In this document: positions 18,343 through 26,916 of the stretch, piece after piece
How positions within the stretch are numbered: position 1 is the first letter of the stretch
Layout: the number at the start of each line of letters is the position of its first letter
NCBI RefSeq assembly: GCF_019703855.1
Contig: NZ_AP024086.1
Span: 1,322,501 to 1,386,500 of the forward strand
Source of the DNA: Desulfomarina profundi
GTDB lineage: Bacteria; Desulfobacterota; Desulfobulbia; Desulfobulbales; Desulfocapsaceae
DNA: 64,000 bases
Direction: 5' to 3'
The notes under the pieces: model-generated
The model's database searches: none
What the model was told of the DNA's origin: nothing
The model's input: only the letters and a program-made list of their open reading frames with translations
Program-made: the position numbers and the translations under genes

Positions 18343-18663
18343 ATGAAAGTACTTGATTTGAATACAACCAGGGAATTTACTGAAGGGGCCATGAAACGAT
18401 TTTTTCTAGTGGAAGATTCAGAATTTTTTAAAATCATAAATTTTAATCTCAAGGCGGGGGTAACCTTTCCAGTCCATTCACATGATCTTGATGGTGAGCT
18501 TTCGATTCAGGTTATTGAAGGGCAGGGATTTTTTCTTGGTGAGAATGGAGCGGAGATTCCAGCAAAAACAGGCAATATTCTTATTTCTGAAATACGAGAA
18601 CCCCATGGCGTGAGGGCCGAAACGGATATGCGTATAGTCGTGACTATTGCACCTCCGATCTGA
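18343..18663 (+). CDS. Small cupin-domain protein
   Basis: 106 residues forming one cupin barrel. Motif 1 is recognisable around FPVHSHDLDGELSIQVIEG (metal ligands His, His, Glu) and motif 2 around REPHGVRAETD (His). Such single-domain cupins bind metal and act as small-molecule isomerases, oxygenases or sensors; no substrate can be named. ATG 18343 is set by AGGGAG seven bases upstream. The longer in-frame reading from 18256 runs through a repeat fragment and is rejected. Confidence 0.82.
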   Translation: MKVLDLNTTREFTEGAMKRFFLVEDSEFFKIINFNLKAGVTFPVHSHDLDGELSIQVIEGQGFFLGENGAEIPAKTGNILISEIREPHGVRAETDMRIVVTIAPPI

Positions 18664-18667
18664 AATA

Positions 18668-18691
18668 CACCTGTTTTTGTCAGTTCAGGTG
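18668..18691. terminator. Possible bidirectional terminator between cupin and FliT-like gene
   Basis: CACCTG...CAGGTG hairpin with flanking AATA/TTATT, between two convergent genes. The T tract is poor, so support is limited. Confidence 0.35.
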
Positions 18692-18727
18692 GCGTTATTT
18701 GAAAGCCAAAGCAATTCCCGTGGGGGG

Positions 18728-19168
18728 TTAAATTGATTCGGTAAGAATACCTTTATTTTCTGAGGAAAGAGATCTGTACCCTCTCATTGCATTATGGCCG
18801 GTATTCATTGTGTTGAGTTCATGCTGCAGCAGAGATTTCACATTTTGTGCTTTGGTGTGGAGAAATCTGTTTCTGTCGTAAATTCGTTCCAGTACTTTTT
18901 TCTTTAACTGTATGAGCGAATCAGTCTCTTTTGTCTGGGAAATCGATGCATTTTCCATCAGTGATTGTATCTGTCTGTCAATATTCTCCACTTTGCTGAA
19001 CAGGTGTGAGAGCTCATGAATGGAGGTTTCCGTGGAATTCAGCATCGAGTGGGGTGGTTCGTTGCCTATCCTGAGGTAAACTGCATCAATTCTGCAGTAA
19101 TAGTCGATTGATCTTTGAAAGAGCTTTTGTAATGTATCCGACCAGGAACGACTGTCGAGTTGTGACAT
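18728..19168 (-). CDS. Probable flagellar chaperone (FliT-like), unassigned
   Basis: 146 residues, largely helical and polar, with heptad-like stretches at about 50-110. No clear named domain. It directly follows fliS in the fliC-flaG-fliD-fliS run, where fliT usually lies, so a FliD-chaperone role is inferred from position only. It ends convergently with the cupin gene. Confidence 0.55.
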   Translation of the reverse strand: MSQLDSRSWSDTLQKLFQRSIDYYCRIDAVYLRIGNEPPHSMLNSTETSIHELSHLFSKVENIDRQIQSLMENASISQTKETDSLIQLKKKVLERIYDRNRFLHTKAQNVKSLLQHELNTMNTGHNAMRGYRSLSSENKGILTESI

Positions 19169-19212
19169 TATAATTTTTCCTTATCAGTATGGTGTCTTTG
19201 CAATGAAATATG

Positions 19213-19668
19213 TCATCCGGCAGCGGAAAGGTGGTTTACCTGATGCTGCATTTCATTTGTTTTGTCCTGTTTTTCAAGACCAATTGAGTTCTGTTCATTC
19301 TTTGTAATTTCTATAGCTTCACTCCAGGTCTGTCTAAGGTCAACAAGGAGTCCTTCCACTATTTTCAGATGCTCTTCACCTGGATCTTTTCTGGCTTTAT
19401 GCAGTTCTCTCAACATGAACTGATACAATCCATCAAGATCTGCAGCTATTTCTCCGCCGATATTGTGGTCAAGAGAATTTGAAAATTCGGTTATAATAGC
19501 GAAAATTTTGGCAATGCGGCCAATTTTTTCCTCCATGTTTCCTGCACGACTGGCGGCAATGGCCTGATGACAGAATCTGATGGCCCCGTCATACAGCATT
19601 ATAAGAATCTGTTCCCTGGAGGCTGTCATAACCTGGTTCTGCTGGTATTGGTTCATATAGGCATTCAT
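19213..19668 (-). CDS. fliS: FliS, flagellin export chaperone
   Basis: 151 residues. The N-terminus YQQNQVMTASREQILIMLYDGAIRF is FliS-like (MT.S.E.LI.MLYDGAI); it forms a helical bundle that keeps flagellin unpolymerised before export. The C-terminal 20 residues are a polar tail. Its ATG overlaps the fliD stop (TAATG), so the two are translationally coupled. Confidence 0.93.
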   Translation of the reverse strand: MNAYMNQYQQNQVMTASREQILIMLYDGAIRFCHQAIAASRAGNMEEKIGRIAKIFAIITEFSNSLDHNIGGEIAADLDGLYQFMLRELHKARKDPGEEHLKIVEGLLVDLRQTWSEAIEITKNEQNSIGLEKQDKTNEMQHQVNHLSAAG

Positions 19669-21121
19669 TATTTTTTCATCCCGTTAAGCGCATTCATCTG
19701 CTGGGTCAGAAAATCACCCTGTGCGTTCAGTTTGCTGACCATCTGCTCCATGGCATTAAACTGGGCGCGAAGAGCTTTTTCTCTTTTAGTCATCCTGAGC
19801 TCCATCTGGTCAATCTGGTAATCAAATTTTTCCATCGCCTGGTTGCTGGCCTTTTTCTTGGTGGCGTATATGCCGGATGTTGCACTGGTCAGGTCAAGCA
19901 GCAGGTTGTTGAAATTTTTCATGATGCCGTCCGTTTCGTCTTTTCCGGCCAGGAGGTAGACAACGTCATCAAAATTATTATTCAGGGCATCGTCAAGTTT
20001 TGTGTTGTTCTGTGTAAGAGTTCCATCAGAGTTGGTGGTGATACCCAGTTCTGCCAGACTTGAAAATTCCCCCCCGTTTTTATGGAACTGGTAAGAATAC
20101 CCTGTAACTGCCTTTTCACACTGTTGATTGTTGCATCTCCACGAAGCACCGCCCCCAGAAGAGGATCTTTATCCTCCTCTGTACTTTCCGGAACTTCCGG
20201 GGATCCACCAAATTCCTTATAGCCTGAATTTATCCATTCCATAACACCATTATAGGCAGTGACAAAAGCAGTAATTTTTTCCTTGGTGGTATCCGTGTCA
20301 GCCTTGATGTCCATTTTGGTTGTGCTGTACACCGGAGGATCGGCCCAATCCCATGGGTCCACTCCCGCTTCCGGGGTGCCGTCATGGGTTGTTTTACTGA
20401 CTTCATTGAGGTTCAAGGTTACCCCGCTTATCGCCGTACTGATAGTATTGCTGTTGCTGACGACCTTCAGTCCGTCAATAAAAACAACAGCTTCCTGTGC
20501 CGTCTGGGCATCAGTCGTGGTGAAATCAATGGGGTTTGAACCTGAATCAACAAGATTGCTGGTAACCGTAAAATTCGTGCTGGAATCTTTACCTGTAAAA
20601 ACCAAATGATATGGTGAACCTGAAGAACCATCATTAATAATGGTTGCGGTAACACCGGTTGTCTCCGACTTTTCATTAATGGAGTTTGCAAGGCCAAGGA
20701 GAGAATTATTGTCCTCGTTTACGGTTATTACAGTACCATTGATGGTGATTGATCCGGTACCAAGAAGAGATTCGGAATTAGAGGAGAAACCGTTAGTGAT
20801 GCTTTTCTGTACCTGACTGAGTTGTGCAACAGAAATATTATAGCTTCCGAGAGATCCGCTAGTGGTCGTTGCGGTGAATGCATCCTCTGAACTGAGGGAA
20901 ACTTTGGTTGTCCGCACCTCACTGGTAATGTTGAGATCACCCACTGCAGTTTTCAGATCATCAAGTTTTGTCTTAAACTGCGCAAAGGCATTTAACCTCT
21001 CGGTTTCTGAAGTTTTTTTTGCCTCAATTCTGTCAAGAGGAGCACGTTCGAGAGTCATTATATCGTTGACAATCTTGTCCGTGTCCAGTCCGGTCGCAAG
21101 ACCGCTGAAGGTGATAGACAT
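19668..21121 (-). CDS. fliD: FliD, flagellar filament cap (single-base frameshift)
   Basis: Cap protein that folds flagellin at the filament tip. The N-terminal FliD domain begins MSITFSGLATGLDTDKIV. The frame breaks at a run of seven C on the plus strand (20069-20075). One more base restores FSSLAELGITTNSDGTLTQ and joins the C-terminal coiled coil (QIDQMELRMTKREKALRAQF), giving 484 residues, a normal FliD. Without it the protein is a 379-residue truncated form plus an orphan 84-residue piece. It lies between flaG and fliS. Confidence 0.93.
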
Positions 21122-21157
21122 AATAATACCTCAAGTAATTACGGAACGAAAAAGGTC

Positions 21158-21508
21158 TCAGCCCTTGGTGTTCACCAGATTTCCAACAAGTTCCGCAAAA
21201 GATGCCTTGAAATTGAGCAACTCTTCGGCCGGGATCTGCCTGATGACTTCCTGGGTTTCGTTATCAAAAATTTTGACAACCAGATCCTGAACAGTATCAT
21301 CTTTTTCAAACCGCACGCTGTACAGTCCATCCTGGGTGATGGTTTTTATCTGGTCAAGCAACTCTTCCGGCTGGACTTTTACATTCTCCGGAGAGACCTG
21401 GGGATCTGTTGCTGCTGTTTCCCGGGTCTTTCTCTGTGTATCAACTCTTTCCGCAGGATTGAGCTGCTGCATCATTCCTCCGGTGCCATTAATCATATCG
21501 ACATTCAT
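21158..21508 (-). CDS. flaG: FlaG family protein
   Basis: 116 residues: a disordered N-terminal half and a conserved C-terminal FlaG fold (LQFRFEKDD-like VRFEKDDTVQDLVVKIFDN, then VIRQIPAEELL). FlaG is linked to filament length control and usually precedes fliD, as here. AAGGAG precedes the ATG. Confidence 0.92.
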   Translation of the reverse strand: MNVDMINGTGGMMQQLNPAERVDTQRKTRETAATDPQVSPENVKVQPEELLDQIKTITQDGLYSVRFEKDDTVQDLVVKIFDNETQEVIRQIPAEELLNFKASFAELVGNLVNTKG

Positions 21509-21533
21509 GGCAGTCTCCTTAACTGAAATTTGT

Positions 21534-21582
21534 AAAAACCGGAGTGGGACCGGTAAAAACCGGTCCCTTTTGCCTTACTCCG
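21534..21582 (-). terminator. fliC1 terminator
   Basis: On the minus strand, an outer stem CGGAGT/ACTCCG encloses a perfect inner stem GGGACCGG/CCGGTCCC, followed by GTTTTTAC. It starts 12 bases after the fliC1 stop and separates it from flaG. Confidence 0.88.
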
Positions 21583-21593
21583 ATTTACTATCC

Positions 21594-23120
21594 TTATCCA
21601 AGCAGTGACAGGGCCAGCTGCGGCGCCTGATTGGCCTGGGCAAGGATGGATACACCAGCCTGCTGCAGGATGTTGTTTTTGGTCATTGCCGATGTTTCCT
21701 GGGCAATGTCCGCATCCAGAATCCGGCTTCGGGCTGCGGAGAGATTCTCCGAAACATTGGACAGATTGGAAATCGTGGACTCGAACCTGTTCTGCACGGC
21801 ACCGAGGTTACCACGGATATTATCAATCTGCATCAATGCGCCGTCAATGGACTTGATGGCGTTAGCCGATCCAGTAACAGTGGTAATGTTGACATTGTCA
21901 ATGGAGCTCAAGGTACTGACATTGGCTCCGTCAGCCGCTGTATTAAAAAGAGATCCGCTTGCTGCTGCAACATCACTTGTAACATTAAATCCGGAGGAGC
22001 TGGAGAAAGAGATTTCTCCACCGACAGTGGAAGAATCGGTATCATCAGCTCTGGTTGTATCACCACCCTTGGTGAGGGTTGCTGCATTGCCTTCACTACC
22101 TGTTAACTTAATAGTGACTGCAACAGAATCACTGGAACTGCTGTGGGAGAAATCAGTAACTTTGATATCATAACCTGCAGACTGCTCCAGGGTGATACTT
22201 GCCTTATCGGAACTCAGGGTAGCAGTTATTCCTGTATTTCCGGTCTGCTCGTTTAAGGCAGTGACCAGGTTAGTCAGGTCATCCGAGAGTACAGTGGCAT
22301 TGATTGCAACAGCCGTGGTATTTGTACCCTGCAGATTAAAAGTTACACTGCCGTTTGCATCGAGGTTGCTCAATGTGGCGGTGGTCGTTGCAGTGGCGGT
22401 AACACCGGTGTCAGAACTTACATTGTTGATCTTACCGGCAATTACTGCCGCACTGTCACCAGTACTGACAGATGCTGTCTGCGATCCTTCCTTACCAACT
22501 ATAGTAAGAGTTTGTGCCATGACATCGTTTGCTGAACTTCCCGATGCAGCAGAGGTGGCAGCTTCGATACTGTAGTTGGCCGTGCTGTTATCAGAAGTAA
22601 GTGCATTGTTACCCAGACTTGACGCCTTGGCGGAACTGATGCCAAAGGAGATGGTCTGGTTTGCATTGGCTCCTACCTGGAACTGTGCAGATGTCAATGA
22701 ACCGTCGAGAAGCTTTTTGCCGTTGAATTCAGTGGTTTCTGCGATCCTGTCCATTTCCTGTTTGAGCTGATTGACCTCAGCCTGAAGGGATGAACGGTCG
22801 GATGCGCTGTTTGTATCGTTTGCCGACTGGACAGCCAGTTCACGCATACGCTGCAGGATATTGGTGGTTTCCTGCAGGGCACCCTCAGCTGTCTGGGCGA
22901 GGGAGATACCGTCGTTTGCGTTTCGGGCTGCCTGATTCAGACCGCGGATCTGCGAGGTCATACGGTCAGAAATAGAAAGTCCGGCAGCATCATCTTTTGC
23001 CGAGTTGATGCGGAGACCGGAAGAAAGGCGCTGCATTGATTTTGACAGCGCTGATTGAGAGTTACCCAGGTTACGCTGGGCGTTGAGAGACATTACATTT
23101 GTGTTAATAGTGAGTCCCAT
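21594..23120 (-). CDS. fliC: Flagellin FliC1
   Basis: Filament subunit, 508 residues. N-terminal D0/D1 (about 1-165: [30 protein letters not shown]) and C-terminal D1/D0 (about 415-508, ending LALSLLG) are typical. The central 250 residues are rich in Ser, Thr, Asn and Ala and form the exposed domain, the likely target of the nearby GT41 glycosyltransferase. It is paralogous to fliC2 at 43492-45000 along its whole length. A sigma-28 promoter, a GGA-rich leader and a terminator frame it. Confidence 0.97.
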   Translation of the reverse strand: MGLTINTNVMSLNAQRNLGNSQSALSKSMQRLSSGLRINSAKDDAAGLSISDRMTSQIRGLNQAARNANDGISLAQTAEGALQETTNILQRMRELAVQSANDTNSASDRSSLQAEVNQLKQEMDRIAETTEFNGKKLLDGSLTSAQFQVGANANQTISFGISSAKASSLGNNALTSDNSTANYSIEAATSAASGSSANDVMAQTLTIVGKEGSQTASVSTGDSAAVIAGKINNVSSDTGVTATATTTATLSNLDANGSVTFNLQGTNTTAVAINATVLSDDLTNLVTALNEQTGNTGITATLSSDKASITLEQSAGYDIKVTDFSHSSSSDSVAVTIKLTGSEGNAATLTKGGDTTRADDTDSSTVGGEISFSSSSGFNVTSDVAAASGSLFNTAADGANVSTLSSIDNVNITTVTGSANAIKSIDGALMQIDNIRGNLGAVQNRFESTISNLSNVSENLSAARSRILDADIAQETSAMTKNNILQQAGVSILAQANQAPQLALSLLG

Positions 23121-23245
23121 TATATTCCTCCTTGAATATAGTGTATTGGGTATTCGTTAGGCATCCTTGCCTGGTTCTAATTTAACAGGTACTGCAGTTT
23201 TTGTCGGTTCACCTCCTTGTTTGAAAGAATAAATTCGTACGTTAT
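23121..23245 (-). promoter_or_regulatory. fliC1 leader with CsrA-like GGA sites
   Basis: The inferred leader of about 125 nt has three GGA motifs. First, a perfect anti-16S sequence AAGGAGGTGA (23209-23218) with no ORF behind it. Second, a hairpin GGCA-AGGA-TGCC (23160-23171) that places GGA in the loop, the classic CsrA target. Third, the true ribosome site AAGGAGGAA before the ATG. csrA and fliW are in this window, so CsrA repression relieved by FliW, as for Bacillus hag, is a reasonable inference. Confidence 0.6.
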
Positions 23246-23251
23246 AGAACA

Positions 23252-23279
23252 GTATCGGCAGAAGAGATTTTTGAGTTTA
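23252..23279 (-). promoter_or_regulatory. Sigma-28 promoter of fliC1
   Basis: On the minus strand TAAA (with C following) and GCCGATAC are 16 bases apart, very close to the FliA consensus. It lies about 130 bases before the fliC1 ATG. Confidence 0.85.
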
Positions 23280-23307
23280 GAAAAAAATGAAAAAAAGAAG
23301 GAAAAAA

Positions 23308-24534
23308 TCAGAATATTTTTAGAAACGGAATAGCAGTAACAAATTGTCCTTTCCATTCACGTATATAGGATAACTGGTCCATAATTTCGTTTTTGATATT
23401 CCATGGCAGTATCAGGATAAAATCAGGCCGAACTTCTTTGAGCCGGTTTTCATCGACTATGGGAATGCGACTTCCGGGCATGAATTTATACTGTTTTGCC
23501 GGGTTTCGATCAACAACAAAGGGGAGGAGATCCGGCCTGATACCGGCATAATTAAGAAGAGTATTTCCCTTGGCGGCGGCCCCATAGGCGGCGACAGTCA
23601 GATTCAGTTTTCCGGACTCGATGAGAAACATCAGTAAATCATTCTTTATTTTTTCGACCTTTGCCTGAAAGCCGGTATAAAACGACATTTCATGTATTCC
23701 AGCCTTGTTTTCTTCTTCAAGAAACCTTGATACCCTGTTATGGCAGGTTCTTTGCTGGCCATCCGTACGTTCAGCAAAAACCCGCAGGCTGCCCCCGTGG
23801 GTGTCGAGTTTTTCCACATCAAAAATGTGAAGGCCGTTTTCCGAGAAGATGCGCTGTACAGCAGTCAACGAAAGATAGGAATAATGCTCATGATAGATTG
23901 TATCAAACTGGTTTTCCCGCATAAGCCTGAGAAGATGCGGAAATTCAAAAGTAGCAGTACCACCGGGTTTGAGAAGAATTGAAAACCCCTTGACAAAATC
24001 CTTGATATCCGGCACATGAGCCAGAACATTATTGGCAGTCATGAGATCCGCTTCATGCCCCTGATTGACAAGTTTTTTTGCCAGGGAAGTACCGAAGAAT
24101 TCCTCTATAATGTCAAGACCTTTTTTCCTGGCAGCCCTTGCTGTTCCCGTGGTCGGTTCCACTCCAAGGCAGGGAATCCCTGCCTGGTGGACATATTGAA
24201 GCAGATATCCATCGTTTGCGGCAATTTCTATAACCTTGCTTTTCCGGTCAAGGGACAACCTGTCAACCATCGCTGTGACGTACCTGCGGGCATGGTCTAG
24301 CCAGGTCTTTGAGAAGGAACTGAAATAGGCGTAGTCTTCAGTAAACAGGTTTTCTGCCGTGGAAAAATCTTCGGTCTGGACAAGATGGCATTGCTCACAG
24401 ACCATTACCCGTAATGGAAGCCACTGTTCAGGATTTTTCAAGCTTTCTGTCGTAAGATAGTTATTTGAAGGAGGAGCGGAGCCAAGGTCAACAAAAGTAT
24501 GTTTGAGCGGGCTTTGACAATACCGGCAGTTCAT
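23308..24534 (-). CDS. NDP-hexose C-methyltransferase
   Basis: 408 residues of the TylC3/NovU type, which methylate C3 or C5 of a 4-keto-6-deoxy NDP-sugar with SAM. An N-terminal zinc-binding unit (CRYCQSPL...CEQCHLVQTEDF), a SAM-binding core (VIEIAANDGYLLQYV), EHYSYLSLTA with the likely catalytic His region, and a C-terminal domain with AAYGAAAKGNTLLN are visible. It overlaps the epimerase by four bases and ends the giant operon. It suggests that the CDP-sugar made here is branched. Confidence 0.88.
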   Translation of the reverse strand: MNCRYCQSPLKHTFVDLGSAPPSNNYLTTESLKNPEQWLPLRVMVCEQCHLVQTEDFSTAENLFTEDYAYFSSFSKTWLDHARRYVTAMVDRLSLDRKSKVIEIAANDGYLLQYVHQAGIPCLGVEPTTGTARAARKKGLDIIEEFFGTSLAKKLVNQGHEADLMTANNVLAHVPDIKDFVKGFSILLKPGGTATFEFPHLLRLMRENQFDTIYHEHYSYLSLTAVQRIFSENGLHIFDVEKLDTHGGSLRVFAERTDGQQRTCHNRVSRFLEEENKAGIHEMSFYTGFQAKVEKIKNDLLMFLIESGKLNLTVAAYGAAAKGNTLLNYAGIRPDLLPFVVDRNPAKQYKFMPGSRIPIVDENRLKEVRPDFILILPWNIKNEIMDQLSYIREWKGQFVTAIPFLKIF

Positions 24535-25091
24535 GGCTGTATTCCCTTAAAATTTTGATTAAGAACCGGATGCTTCTCGTCTCTTTCTGAAATTGCAGTG
24601 TGTGGCAGGGGCCACGGCAGCGCGAGTTTTGGATCCAGGGGATTGAGTCCGTCCTCAGCAGAAGGGGAGTATACGGCAGAATGAAAATAAAGGAGCTCAA
24701 CAGAATCAGTCATTGTCTGGAATCCATGGGCAAAACCTTCTGGAATATGTAATCCCAGGGAATTCTCTTCAGAGAGAATGACAGTGTAATATTGAAGAAA
24801 AGTAGGAGAACCCGTGCGAATATCAATCACGATATCCATAATGGAACCTTTGAGACAGAGCAGCAGTTTTTTTTCTGAAAAAGGTGGGTGTTGGAAATGC
24901 ATTCCCCGGATTGTTCCCTTTTGTGCAGAATAGCTGAGATTGACCTGGGCAACGGGAGTATCCCAGCCAAGGCAGGAAAGTTCCTCCCGGCAGAAGAGGC
25001 GTATAAAATACCCTCTGTTATCTCTGATCGGGACTCTTTTTACAAGCGAAAGTCCGTCAAATGAAGTCGGCTTTATTATGAGTTTACTCAT
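24531..25091 (-). CDS. dTDP-4-dehydrorhamnose 3,5-epimerase family protein
   Basis: 186 residues, RmlC-type cupin. RGMHFQHPP and GFAHGFQT (with the catalytic His) are present. In this operon it would epimerise a CDP-4-keto-6-deoxyhexose, before or after C-methylation, rather than the dTDP-rhamnose precursor, since no rmlA, rmlB or rmlD is adjacent. It overlaps both neighbours by four bases, so it is tightly coupled. Confidence 0.88.
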   Translation of the reverse strand: MSKLIIKPTSFDGLSLVKRVPIRDNRGYFIRLFCREELSCLGWDTPVAQVNLSYSAQKGTIRGMHFQHPPFSEKKLLLCLKGSIMDIVIDIRTGSPTFLQYYTVILSEENSLGLHIPEGFAHGFQTMTDSVELLYFHSAVYSPSAEDGLNPLDPKLALPWPLPHTAISERDEKHPVLNQNFKGIQP

Positions 25092-26146
25092 AAGCTTGAT
25101 TCAAATTCGGCAAGTTGCGAAAGACAGAGTTTTCCGGCATCCTGTCCGTTTTCAAGTTGCCGGTACCAGCTGATGGTTTCCTTTATCGCCTTTTCCAGGG
25201 ACCATTTGGGAGTGACGCCTAATACAGAACGGGCTTTTGCGGTTTCCAGGGCCAGGTTGTTTGCTTCATGGGGACCTGTTTTCCGGGTGTTGAAAGCTGT
25301 TTCCCCCCGCCCGTAAAAAGTGCTGGCGAGAGTAATCACCTCCTTTACGGAAGCGGTTTGGGACGGGGCAGGGCCAAAATTGTATGACCCGGAAAGAGAT
25401 CGGTCGCCGACCATATTTTCCGCAAGAACCAGGTAACCGTAAAGAGGTTCGAGAACATGCTGCCATGGACGGATTGCCCCGGGGCGTCGTATGGTGAGAG
25501 TCTGCCCTTTCTGCCATGCCTTTATGGCGTCGGGAATCAGCCGATCTTCAGCCCAGTCCCCTCCACCGATCACATTACCGGCCCTGGCTGTTGCCAGCCC
25601 GGCTGTCATCTCCGTAAAAAACGATTTCCTGTATGACTCAACGATAATTTCAGTCGCTGCCTTGCTGGCACTGTAGGGATCGTATCCTCCAAGCTCATCC
25701 ACCTCCCGGTAGGGATAGGGCCATTCAAGATTGCGGTACACCTTGTCAGTGGTGATAATTACGCACGCTTCAAGACTGTCGCATTTTCGTAATGCATCAA
25801 GAACGTTTACTGTTCCAAGGATATTGGTTTCAAAGGTTTTAACCGGTTCATGGTACCCGGCCCGGACCAGTGGCTGGGCAGCAAGGTGAAAGACGATTTG
25901 TGGATTTACCCGTTTAATTTGTTCTGAGAGCCTGTTTCTGTCCCGTATATCGATAAAATGACCTTTGATTGTTTTTTCAAGGCTGGCCAGTAAAAAAAGA
26001 TTGGGACTGGTAGCCGGTGGAAGAGAAATCCCGGTAATGTCAGCACCCAGTTTTTGCAGCCAGAGGGCAAGCCATCCTCCCTTGAACCCGGTATGACCAG
26101 TGAGCAGCACACGTTTTCCGGACCAGAAATTCATTGAAGGTTTCAT
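25088..26146 (-). CDS. rfbG: CDP-glucose 4,6-dehydratase
   Basis: Converts CDP-glucose to CDP-4-keto-6-deoxyglucose with bound NAD. Extended SDR fold of 352 residues: LLTGHTGFKGGWLALWL at the start, TTDKVY, YDPYSASKAATE (catalytic Tyr and Lys), and RPWQHVLEPLYGYL. ATG 26146 overlaps the rfbF stop (TAATG) and is preferred over the codon 36 bases upstream. Confidence 0.94.
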   Translation of the reverse strand: MKPSMNFWSGKRVLLTGHTGFKGGWLALWLQKLGADITGISLPPATSPNLFLLASLEKTIKGHFIDIRDRNRLSEQIKRVNPQIVFHLAAQPLVRAGYHEPVKTFETNILGTVNVLDALRKCDSLEACVIITTDKVYRNLEWPYPYREVDELGGYDPYSASKAATEIIVESYRKSFFTEMTAGLATARAGNVIGGGDWAEDRLIPDAIKAWQKGQTLTIRRPGAIRPWQHVLEPLYGYLVLAENMVGDRSLSGSYNFGPAPSQTASVKEVITLASTFYGRGETAFNTRKTGPHEANNLALETAKARSVLGVTPKWSLEKAIKETISWYRQLENGQDAGKLCLSQLAEFESSL

Positions 26147-26916
26147 TACCAGACCTTCCATGGAGCGCTGCCTGATTGCCATAATTCCTCAAGCATGTTT
26201 TTTTCACGCAGCGTATCCATTGGCTGCCAGAAACCGTCATGGACAAATGCCTTCAGTTCGTCGTCGGCAGCAAGGCTCGTCAGAGGTTCGAGTTCCCAGC
26301 TGGTATCGTCCTCAGCTATGCGATCGATACATTCTGGAGAGAGGACAAAAAAACCTCCGTTGATAAGACCCCCGTCACCACGGGGTTTTTCTGAAAACCC
26401 TGCAACACTGTCATTCGATATTGTGAGTGCTCCGAACCGTCCGGGTGGTTGGACAGCTGTTACAGTTGCCAGTTTCCCATGGGATTGGTGAAATCTGATG
26501 GTCGCTGAAATATTCACATCCGCAATACCGTCTCCATAGGTAAAACAGAAAAGTTCTTCATTGCAAACGTACTCCCTGACCCGTTTCAGCCTGCCGCCGG
26601 TCATTGTGTTTTCACCGGTATCAACCAGGGTGACCCGCCATGGTTCGGCATGGTGCTGATGTACCTCCATGCTGTTTTTGGTCATATCAAAAGTGACATC
26701 CGACATATGAAGAAAATAGTTGGCGAAGTATTCCTTGATCAGATAACCTTTATAACCGCAACAGATAACAAAATCATTTACTCCGTGCGAGGAGTAGATT
26801 TTCATTATATGCCAGAGAATGGGTTTGCCGCCAATTTCGATCATGGGCTTGGGTTTAAGATGTGTTTCCTCACTGATACGTGTTCCCAGTCCACCCGCAA
26901 GTATAACTGCTTTCAT
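26146..26916 (-). CDS. rfbF: Glucose-1-phosphate cytidylyltransferase
   Basis: Makes CDP-glucose from CTP and glucose-1-phosphate. 256 residues with [32 protein letters not shown], the RfbF form of the nucleotidyltransferase signature, then [10 protein letters not shown] and SGSAPWKVW at the end. Its ATG overlaps the stop of the giant glycosyltransferase gene (ATGA). Donor synthesis is thus translationally coupled to the transferase. Confidence 0.95.
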   Translation of the reverse strand: MKAVILAGGLGTRISEETHLKPKPMIEIGGKPILWHIMKIYSSHGVNDFVICCGYKGYLIKEYFANYFLHMSDVTFDMTKNSMEVHQHHAEPWRVTLVDTGENTMTGGRLKRVREYVCNEELFCFTYGDGIADVNISATIRFHQSHGKLATVTAVQPPGRFGALTISNDSVAGFSEKPRGDGGLINGGFFVLSPECIDRIAEDDTSWELEPLTSLAADDELKAFVHDGFWQPMDTLREKNMLEELWQSGSAPWKVW

